This document shows positions 38,855 through 44,560 of a stretch of DNA of 44,560 nucleotides, piece by piece (positions within the stretch are counted from its first letter, which is position 1; each line of letters starts with the position of its first letter). Source of the DNA: a bacterium. GTDB lineage: Bacteria; 4484-113; JAFGCY01. The notes under the pieces are model-generated. The model saw only the letters and a program-made list of their open reading frames with translations, was not told where the DNA came from and searched no databases. The DNA is taken from positions 1 through 44,560 of the forward strand of contig JADZFO010000055.1 of the NCBI GenBank assembly GCA_020849855.1, given 5' to 3'. A program made the position numbers and the translations under genes.

Positions 38855-39289
38855 ATGGGTACCTGGGGCACTGGACCCTTTGACGATGATCAGGCCCTCG
38901 ACTGGCTGGGCGATGCGACGGACAGCGGTCTCAGCGAGGCCGTGCCGGACTTCCTGGACGAATGGGAAGAAGAGGCCCGGGAGGATTTCCTGGACAGCTA
39001 TTTCGGCGCCAATGCCCTGGCGGTTGCCGAGACCTGCGCTTATCGCCTCGGCAAGCCGGTGCCTTACCTCAGCGAGGATGAGGACTACGGGCCGAAGCTG
39101 GCGGCCGATCCCTTTGTGCCCGACGCCGCAGTGGTGCGCCGCCTGATCGCCCTGCTGGAGACCAGCCTTGGGCCGAAGTCGGCGATCGTCATGGAGGACA
39201 CCTGGGGCGAGCTGTCCGACCGCGACGAATGGCGCGCTAACGCGGAGGCCACGCGCGACTGGCTGAAGAACTGGCTGCTGGGGAAGTAG
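38855..39289 (+). CDS. DUF4259 domain protein
   Basis: A 144-residue cytosolic protein that begins MGTWGTGPFDDDQALDWLGD, the hallmark of DUF4259 (family pattern WGxGxFxND.A.DW). The start is set by AGGAG 5 nt before this ATG. It is acidic, with a helical C-terminus (EATRDWLKNWLLGK). Members are often linked with immunity or toxin-antitoxin-like loci in other genomes, but no toxin is seen next to it here, and its function is unknown. Confidence 0.85.
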   Translation: MGTWGTGPFDDDQALDWLGDATDSGLSEAVPDFLDEWEEEAREDFLDSYFGANALAVAETCAYRLGKPVPYLSEDEDYGPKLAADPFVPDAAVVRRLIALLETSLGPKSAIVMEDTWGELSDRDEWRANAEATRDWLKNWLLGK

Positions 39290-39343
39290 GTCCCCGGTGT
39301 CAGCACGGTTGTCATTAACCTTGCGGAGTCATGGAGACTAAGC

Positions 39344-40006
39344 ATGCTTTCTGATTTCAAGTCCGGCTGGTCTGGCGCGCGGGGGATGGGCTGGCTGCTG
39401 GGGAGTGGCAGTGCACTCCTCGTGGTTTCCGCCCTCGGCCTTCTTGGTTTGTCCTTCGGCTACGCCCCTGGGACGGGAAATGTCGATACCGAGGCCCCGG
39501 CTTTTGTGTTGATCCTGCTGCCAATGGCCCTTGGCCTGCTCGGCATATTCGGCGCGATAATCCCGGGTCTGATCTGGGTCTACCGCTCGAACGTCAACTG
39601 CAGCAAACTTGGCGCGGTCTATCTGCGCTTCACGCCAGGCTGGGCCGTCAACTGGTTTTTTGTGCCCCTGCTTAGCTACTGGAAACCGGCCCAGGTGCTG
39701 GGCGAAATCTGGCGGGAGAGCCAGCCGCGCACAGCCGACGGTCAGCCCAGCCGCACCAGTAGCGCCTGGGTCACGCTCAGCTGGGCCGCGATGCTGATCT
39801 GCGGAATCGCCGGTCAGATCCTGATCAACTCGATTGACCCGAACAGCGGCCGGGCCTTCTATCCCCCGCGCCAGGCGCTGATGTTGATGGCCCTGGGCTG
39901 CCTGCTGCTGGCTGGTGGCGCCTTGATCGCCGCTTTGGGAATTCGCCGTATCGACCGCCAGCAGAATGTAAGTGCTGAGCTGCGTAAGGGCGCAGTTGCT
40001 GCCTAA
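39344..40006 (+). CDS. DUF4328-type membrane protein
   Basis: A 220-residue integral membrane protein with about four hydrophobic segments (near 15-38, 52-78, 145-165, 180-198). The central block WVYRSNVNCSKLGAVYLRFT, GWAVNWFFVPLLSYWKP, then VLGEIWRES is typical of DUF4328 proteins, whose function is unknown. GGAG about 7 nt before the ATG supports the start. It lies about 55 bp after the DUF4259 gene on the same strand, so the two could be co-transcribed. Confidence 0.83.
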   Translation: MLSDFKSGWSGARGMGWLLGSGSALLVVSALGLLGLSFGYAPGTGNVDTEAPAFVLILLPMALGLLGIFGAIIPGLIWVYRSNVNCSKLGAVYLRFTPGWAVNWFFVPLLSYWKPAQVLGEIWRESQPRTADGQPSRTSSAWVTLSWAAMLICGIAGQILINSIDPNSGRAFYPPRQALMLMALGCLLLAGGALIAALGIRRIDRQQNVSAELRKGAVAA

Positions 40007-40065
40007 TCACCCTGCCTCGCTTGCGCAGAGACAGCAGCACCCCCCGACAACTGCGCCATTGCTGC

Positions 40066-40071
40066 TAAGCT
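40066..40071 (+). promoter_or_regulatory. Extended -10 (TGC-TAAGCT), probable leaderless start
   Basis: TAAGCT preceded by TGC ends exactly 6 nt before the serine hydrolase ATG, and there is no Shine-Dalgarno. Confidence 0.5.
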
Positions 40072-40077
40072 CTGCTC

Positions 40078-41310
40078 ATGCGCTTGACCAGGAACTTCCT
40101 GACATTGCTGCTGCTGATTGGGGCCTACCTTGCAGTAACCCAGCTGCCTCATCCCGCTCGCGCCGCCGGCTGCAGTTACTGCCTGCAGGGCAAGGCCAGC
40201 GCGGACCGCGCCGCCGATGCCCCCCTGGATACCGCGTCGATCGACCAGACCGTCCGGCGGCTGATGGCCCGCGAGGACGTCAAGGGCCTGGCGCTGGCTG
40301 TGATCGAGGACGGCGAGCTGCGTTACTACGCCGCCTACGGCCAGCGCAATGTTGAGAAGCACCTGCCCCTGACCGCCGATACCATCATGTACGGCGCCTC
40401 GCTGACCAAGACCGCCTTTGCCTATCTGGTCCTGCAGCTTGTTGATGAAGGCCAGCTCAGCCTGGACACTCCGCTGGGAGAGCTGCTGCCGGATGGCCTG
40501 CCGGCCGAGGACTACTACGCCGTCCTCGCGGCGGACCCGCGCTGGCGCAGCCTGACCCCGCGGATCCTGCTGAGCCACGGCTCAGGCCTGCCAAACCTGC
40601 ACTGGCTGGAGCCGGACCAGACCCTGCGGATCCACTTTGAGCCGGGCAGCGCTTATGCCTATTCCGGCGAGGGCCTCTGGCTGCTGCAGGCCGCGCTGGA
40701 ACAGGGCCTTGGTCTGGACGTCGGCGCGGAGATGCAGCGGCGGGTCTTTGACCCGCTGGGCATGCGCAGTAGCTCCATGACCTGGCGGCCGGATTTTGCG
40801 AAGAACCTAGCCGACGGTTACGGCATTGACGGCGCTTTCGAGCCGCATGACGAGCGCTCCAGCGTCAGCGCCGCCGGCTCGATGGACACCACCATCGCCG
40901 ACCAGGGCCGTTTCTGGGCCGCCATCCTGCGCGGCGAGAGGCTGTCGGCGCAGGCCCGGCGCGAGCTGCTGGCGCCGCAGCAGCCCATCACCAGCGCCCA
41001 CCAGTTCCCGACCTTCGACCCGGCGCGTGGAGACTATCACGACAGCATCGGCATGGCCGCCGGCCTGGGCCTGGTGACCTATCAGGACCGCTCCGGCCCG
41101 GCCTTCTTCAAGGGCGGCCATAACGACTTCACCGGCAACATGGCGCTGGGCTTCATGCATGAGCGCCGCGGCCTGGTGCTGCTGTCAAACAGCGTCCGCG
41201 CCGAGCTGATTTATCCCGAACTGGCCAGCGCGATCCTCGGACCGATCGACATGCCCTGGGCCTGGGAATATTCCTGGTACGTAAAGCCGCCGGCAACTGA
41301 AGACCATTAA
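40078..41310 (+). CDS. Secreted serine hydrolase of the class C beta-lactamase/esterase family
   Basis: A 410-residue protein. A signal-anchor or signal peptide (MRLTRNFLTLLLLIGAYLAV) is followed by CSYC, then the serine beta-lactamase fold from about residue 50. The SxxK motif is SLTK (Ser108, Lys111), the second motif is YSG (195-197, in place of the usual YxN), and KGGH near residue 354 stands for the K/H-T/S-G box. The region between (LTPRILLSHGSGLP) is typical of the Beta-lactamase (PF00144-type) family. It is more likely an esterase or D-aminopeptidase-like enzyme than an antibiotic beta-lactamase, because the second motif lacks Asn. The start is set by TAAGCT 6 nt upstream. Confidence 0.9.
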   Translation: MRLTRNFLTLLLLIGAYLAVTQLPHPARAAGCSYCLQGKASADRAADAPLDTASIDQTVRRLMAREDVKGLALAVIEDGELRYYAAYGQRNVEKHLPLTADTIMYGASLTKTAFAYLVLQLVDEGQLSLDTPLGELLPDGLPAEDYYAVLAADPRWRSLTPRILLSHGSGLPNLHWLEPDQTLRIHFEPGSAYAYSGEGLWLLQAALEQGLGLDVGAEMQRRVFDPLGMRSSSMTWRPDFAKNLADGYGIDGAFEPHDERSSVSAAGSMDTTIADQGRFWAAILRGERLSAQARRELLAPQQPITSAHQFPTFDPARGDYHDSIGMAAGLGLVTYQDRSGPAFFKGGHNDFTGNMALGFMHERRGLVLLSNSVRAELIYPELASAILGPIDMPWAWEYSWYVKPPATEDH

Positions 41311-41330
41311 ACTGCCTGCATAATAGGCTC

Positions 41331-41453
41331 ATACTGCGCCCACTGAACTCAGAGGAGTGGATCGCCGCCTGCTGGCTGCTGGGCCTTGGCCTGCCTGTCC
41401 TGACCCTGGCCAGCGCGCGCCTTGGCGGTTTCCTGGCTCAGCGCCGCCGCTAG
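41331..41453 (+). CDS. Possible 40-residue single-pass membrane peptide with non-AUG start
   Basis: The frame encodes LRPLNSEEWIAACWLLGLGL then PVLTLASARLGGFLAQRRR: one hydrophobic helix followed by a basic tail. There is no ATG, GTG or TTG in frame. CATAAT (41319-41324) ends exactly 6 nt before an ATA codon, the spacing seen for the leaderless genes nearby, and a CTG follows. It may be a small leaderless gene starting at ATA or CTG, or a decayed one. Confidence 0.3.
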   Translation: MLRPLNSEEWIAACWLLGLGLPVLTLASARLGGFLAQRRR

Positions 41454-41603
41454 GGTTGCCCGGCCTGGCCCCTTGCCCCCGCTCAGCTTTAAATGCGCAG
41501 CGCCTCAGCGCCCCCTGCAGCACTGGCATCAGCGACCTTGCCTGTCTCAATTAGCCGATTGGGACTTGCTAGAATGACTGCCCCCAAGCTTCGGGAGGAG
41601 CCC

Positions 41604-42917
41604 ATGTGCATCTGCTGTTATTTCATGTACGCGCTCAGCGCTGTCAGCCCGGCCGGCGGCCCCGCCGATAAGGCCCCGCAGTCCGGCCACGGCGACCCGG
41701 CCAGCGCGGCCCCGCGCATCGTCAAGGCGGCCACGGACCAGTCCCTGCTGCTGGATCAGGAGCGCGCGCACCTGGGCAATATCCGCCAGCTTACCTTCGG
41801 CCACGACGCAGACTATCTGCCGCAGGCGCAGAGCGCGGCGAACTATGCCGAGGCCTACTGGGCCCCCGACGGCAAGAGCATCACCCTGCAGTCCACCCGC
41901 AACGGCTACCCCTGCGACCAGCAGTACACTCTGGACCTGCTGACCGGCAGCCTGAAGCTGGTCAGCACCGGCACGGGCCGCGTGACCTGCGGCTATATCG
42001 CAGGCGTCTCCGGCGGCCAGGCGCCATATGTCATCTACAGCTCCACGCATGAAAGCCTCGGGCCGGACTGTCCGCCGCGCGCGGATATGAGCAAGGGCTA
42101 TGTCTGGGCCATCTATCCCTACGACATCTACATGGCGGACATGGACGGGAAGATCCAGCGCAACATCACGAGCAGCCCGGGCTATGACGCCGAGGGCACC
42201 ATCGACTGGAACAGCCAGTGGCTCTACTTCACCAGCAACCGCGACGGCGACATGGACATCTACCGCCAGAACCTGCAGACCAATGAGGTCCAGCGCCTGA
42301 CGGACGAAGTGGGTTATGACGGCGGGCCTTTCATCAGCCCCGACGGCCGGCACATTGTTTACCGCCGGACCTTCTTCAACAGCCCGCAGGAGGAGCAGGA
42401 GTACAAGGACCTGCTGGCCCAGAACCTGGTGCGCCCCAGCAAGCTGGACCTGATGGTGATGGACGCCGACGGCAGCAATAAGCGCCGCCTGACCGCCAAT
42501 GGCGCGGCGAACTTCGCGCCCTACCTGCACCCCGACGGCGAGACGATCATCTTCTGCAGCAACCTTGGCAGCCAGGACCAGGGCGGCCGCAGTTTCGACC
42601 TTTACACCATCCCACTGAACTCCGGCGCCAGCACCTTCCAGGGCAGCGACGTGCCGGTCAGCGGCCACTTCGATCATGCCGATGCCAGCGGGGCCTACCC
42701 GAATGTCACGCCCTTCCTTACGGCCGATGAGGCGAAGAACTACCAGGCCCCGGCCGTCGGCAAGGGCTATGCCAGGCCCGAACGCATCACCTGGACCGGC
42801 GAGTTCGAGGGCTTCCCGATGTTCAGCCCCGACGGGCGCTACCTGCTGTGGTGCTCCAACCGCAACGGCGCGATGGCCCGCGAGACGAACGTCTTCGTCG
42901 CTCAGTGGATGAAGTAG
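41604..42917 (+). CDS. TolB/WD40-like (PD40) beta-propeller protein
   Basis: About 437 residues from the ATG with GGGAGGAG just upstream (MCICCYFMYALSAVSPAGG). A TAGAAT -10 lies about 30 nt further up, so the longer frame is not the gene start. Repeats with the PD40 core are plain: EAYWAPDGKSITLQSTRNG, IDWNSQWLYFTSNRDGDMDI, GPFISPDGRHIVYRRTFF, APYLHPDGETIIFCSNLGSQ, FPMFSPDGRYLLWCSNRNGA. Such propellers act in the periplasm as binding scaffolds. The N-terminus has Cys-rich CICC but no ordinary signal peptide, so export is uncertain. It is convergent with the next gene; both stops lie in one hairpin. Confidence 0.85.
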   Translation: MCICCYFMYALSAVSPAGGPADKAPQSGHGDPASAAPRIVKAATDQSLLLDQERAHLGNIRQLTFGHDADYLPQAQSAANYAEAYWAPDGKSITLQSTRNGYPCDQQYTLDLLTGSLKLVSTGTGRVTCGYIAGVSGGQAPYVIYSSTHESLGPDCPPRADMSKGYVWAIYPYDIYMADMDGKIQRNITSSPGYDAEGTIDWNSQWLYFTSNRDGDMDIYRQNLQTNEVQRLTDEVGYDGGPFISPDGRHIVYRRTFFNSPQEEQEYKDLLAQNLVRPSKLDLMVMDADGSNKRRLTANGAANFAPYLHPDGETIIFCSNLGSQDQGGRSFDLYTIPLNSGASTFQGSDVPVSGHFDHADASGAYPNVTPFLTADEAKNYQAPAVGKGYARPERITWTGEFEGFPMFSPDGRYLLWCSNRNGAMARETNVFVAQWMK

Positions 42918-42947
42918 GCGGCGGCCCTCAAGGGGCCCAGCCGCCTA
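42915..42947. terminator. Hairpin holding both convergent stop codons
   Basis: TAGGCGGC (42915-42922) pairs with GCCGCCTA (42940-42947), with an inner GGCCC/GGGCC stem. The plus gene's TAG is its first three bases and the minus gene's TAG its last three. There is no T-tract, so it may stop or stabilise transcripts in both directions. Confidence 0.6.
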
Positions 42948-44560
42948 GTAGCGGATCGCGAACTTCACCTCGGTATTCGTCAGGTTGCGGTAGCCGATGG
43001 CGGGCTTCGAGTCGACCTCCAGGATCTCGCAGTTCCAGCCCGCGCTGGTGGTGACGCCATCCACTGTTTCATGCGTGGCCCAGTCGCCGACGACCGTGCC
43101 ATTGGCGGTGGATGAGGCGAAGTACTCCAGGTCATGATTGTTGAAGTCGAAGGCAGCGATCACCGGCTTGGCATTGACCATGGCGAAGCAGGAGTACCAG
43201 CCGTAAATGGTCGAGCCGCTGTCCAGTGTCAGGATCGCCCCCCAGGCGCCGCCGGTGGCATCCGTTGCCCGGGTGTAGTGCAGGGTGCCGCTCTGGTCAG
43301 TGAAGCAGATCCCGGGGTTGCCGTTGACCATCTGCAGCACGGGCGTCACCGGGCCGTGGTTTGAAATGTCCAGCTTGGCGGACCAGTTGGCGGCCGCGCC
43401 GCCGGTGGCGGTGGATGAACGGCAGTAGGTCAGGTGGGAGTTGGCGCCATCAAAGCGGTAATAGCAGACCGCCGGGTTTGAGCCCACCATCGCCGCGCCG
43501 CAGCCGTTGCCGGTACTGTCGATCAGCACCTTTGTCCCGGACCAGTCGGCCGCCATGCTGCCGGTCGCGGTTGAGGAGCGCACATAGTACAGGTCGCTGT
43601 CGCGGTCATAGAAGATACCGGGCTGACCGCCGACCATCAGCAGTTCGGGGTTGTAGCCGGTGCTTGTGCCGCTTGTGTCCACTGCAATCGGGTTGGTCCA
43701 GTCGGCCGTGCTGGTCGCGTCGCCGCTGCCGTACTGGTAGTACAGGTCTTCAGTGCCTGGGCTGTCGGTATAGGCCACAGCAGCGCCGCCGGAAACACCC
43801 AGCAGGGTTATATCGCGGCCGGGGCCGCCCAGCGAAGGGTTGGGCAGGTCGCACTGCACCCAGTCGCCGGGCCCGGTACCCAGGGTGGTGGTCGAGCGGG
43901 AATAGGCCAGGGTGCCGCCGGTCTTGACGAAGGCCACGGCAGGGTTGCCGTTGACGATGGCGAAGTCAGCCCAGCCGTTCAGCGGGCTGCCTGCAGTGAC
44001 CGTTACCCAGCCGTGGGCGCTGATCAGAATGCTGTCGCTGTCGGATGCGCCGTTGTCATCAGTGACCCTGACACTCACATTGAAGTCGCCGGGCGTATTG
44101 AAATCAATGTCGGAGGGCGCGGACATGCCGCGCGCCGTTTCCTCCTCAGTACCGACTTCATTGAAGAGCCCGTCGCCGTCGAAGTCCCACTCATAGTCCG
44201 CGATCATCCCGCCCGGGTCGGTGCTCAGCTCGGCGCTGAAGGAGACGGTGAAGGGTGCGTCGCCTTCTGTGGAAGAGCTCTGGATCACCGCATTCGGGCC
44301 ACTGTTGCTGACAGTGATCTGCACGCTATCGTTGTCCTTGCCGCCGTCGTTGTCAGTCACGCGGACCGTTGCGCTGTAATCACCCACAGCGCTGTAGGTC
44401 ACATCCGGCGGGGTCGGATCGCCCTGGGCCGCTGCCTCGCCGTTGTCGGCCTCGTTGAAGTTGCTGTCGCCGTCAAAGTCCCATTCGTAGTCCGTCACCG
44501 TGCCGTCGGGGTCCATGCTGGCGGTGGCGTTGAAGCTCACCACCACGGGCTTGTCGCCAC
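42945..44560 (-). CDS. PKD and repeat-containing secreted protein, 5' end beyond the window
   Basis: The reading frame is open to the right edge, so the start and any signal peptide are missing; 538 residues or so are visible. Two and perhaps more PKD domains come first (ATASMDPDGTVTDYEWDFDG, VRVTDNDGGKDNDSVQITV; then STDPGGMIADYEWDFDGDGL, VRVTDDNGASDSDSILI). About seven repeats of 45-60 residues follow with the core VxGxPAIxY and LxYxRSxTxxGxxxxDW (VNGNPAVAFVKTGGTLAYSR, VGGQPGIFYDRDSDLYYVRS, VNGNPGICFTDQSGTLHYTR). The C-terminus is KFAIRY. It is a paralogue in style of the 23.9-26.5 kb lipoprotein and probably a surface propeller protein. Confidence 0.87.
   Translation of the reverse strand, partial: GDKPVVVSFNATASMDPDGTVTDYEWDFDGDSNFNEADNGEAAAQGDPTPPDVTYSAVGDYSATVRVTDNDGGKDNDSVQITVSNSGPNAVIQSSSTEGDAPFTVSFSAELSTDPGGMIADYEWDFDGDGLFNEVGTEEETARGMSAPSDIDFNTPGDFNVSVRVTDDNGASDSDSILISAHGWVTVTAGSPLNGWADFAIVNGNPAVAFVKTGGTLAYSRSTTTLGTGPGDWVQCDLPNPSLGGPGRDITLLGVSGGAAVAYTDSPGTEDLYYQYGSGDATSTADWTNPIAVDTSGTSTGYNPELLMVGGQPGIFYDRDSDLYYVRSSTATGSMAADWSGTKVLIDSTGNGCGAAMVGSNPAVCYYRFDGANSHLTYCRSSTATGGAAANWSAKLDISNHGPVTPVLQMVNGNPGICFTDQSGTLHYTRATDATGGAWGAILTLDSGSTIYGWYSCFAMVNAKPVIAAFDFNNHDLEYFASSTANGTVVGDWATHETVDGVTTSAGWNCEILEVDSKPAIGYRNLTNTEVKFAIRY

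Noticed and set aside
40078-41310. Antibiotic-resistance beta-lactamase
   Set aside because: It has SxxK, but the second motif is YSG instead of YxN, and overall it fits the broad esterase/peptidase group, so no resistance role is claimed.
41547-42677. Minus-strand open frame (376 codons) opposite the TolB-like gene
   Set aside because: Shadow of clear PD40 repeats on the other strand.

Overview
The window is 44.6 kb of GC-rich bacterial chromosome that cannot be assigned to a phylum by eye. It has a full bacterial 16S rRNA gene (minus strand) and many lipobox-bearing secreted proteins, which points to a cell that exports and anchors lipoproteins. Intergenic DNA is full of short palindromic modules, heptameric tandem repeats and longer imperfect palindromes. 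Shine-Dalgarno-led genes and genes with a TAnnnT hexamer exactly 6-7 nt before the start codon (probably leaderless mRNAs) occur side by side. The 16S gene stands alone: it has its own strong promoter and a rho-independent terminator, with no tRNA, 23S or 5S after it.

Layout. 0-6.9 kb: RocB-type M20 peptidase and a fatty-acid desaturase fused to HEAT-like repeats (minus); trans-aconitate methyltransferase (plus); an ECF sigma factor and a downstream membrane protein (minus). 6.9-11.7 kb: a three-gene overlapping operon of a class III nucleotide cyclase/ATPase followed by two related TPR proteins, which looks like a split and duplicated version of the usual cyclase-ATPase-TPR fusion. 11.8-14.2 kb: PKD lipoprotein. 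14.7-16.7 kb: orphan 16S unit. 16.7-18.8 kb: dockerin-like/PQQ-propeller lipoprotein. 19.3-20.7 kb: an XRE-type HTH gene overlapping an unknown helical-protein gene. 20.8-21.1 kb: small secreted protein. 22.2-23.9 kb: cysS. 23.9-28.9 kb: FN3/PKD/repeat lipoprotein and a CocE/S15-type lipoprotein hydrolase. 29.1-34.8 kb: a block bounded by 36-bp inverted repeats, holding a lipoprotein, an unknown membrane protein and a very long hydantoinase A-like protein. 35.1-37.5 kb: two parS-like sites, DnaA-box-like 9-mers, small membrane ORFs, an HD-domain hydrolase and dnaN, together a candidate replication origin. 38.8-42.9 kb: DUF4259, DUF4328, serine hydrolase and TolB-like propeller genes (plus). 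The right edge cuts a PKD/repeat secreted protein (minus).

Genes are mostly minus-strand left of about 36.9 kb and plus-strand to its right up to 42.9 kb, as expected if replication starts near dnaN; the 16S gene then points away from the origin. The most unusual signal is that the palindromic modules seen between genes also lie in frame inside cysS and the hydantoinase gene, where they give the same peptide (GGSRPATT) to two unrelated proteins.
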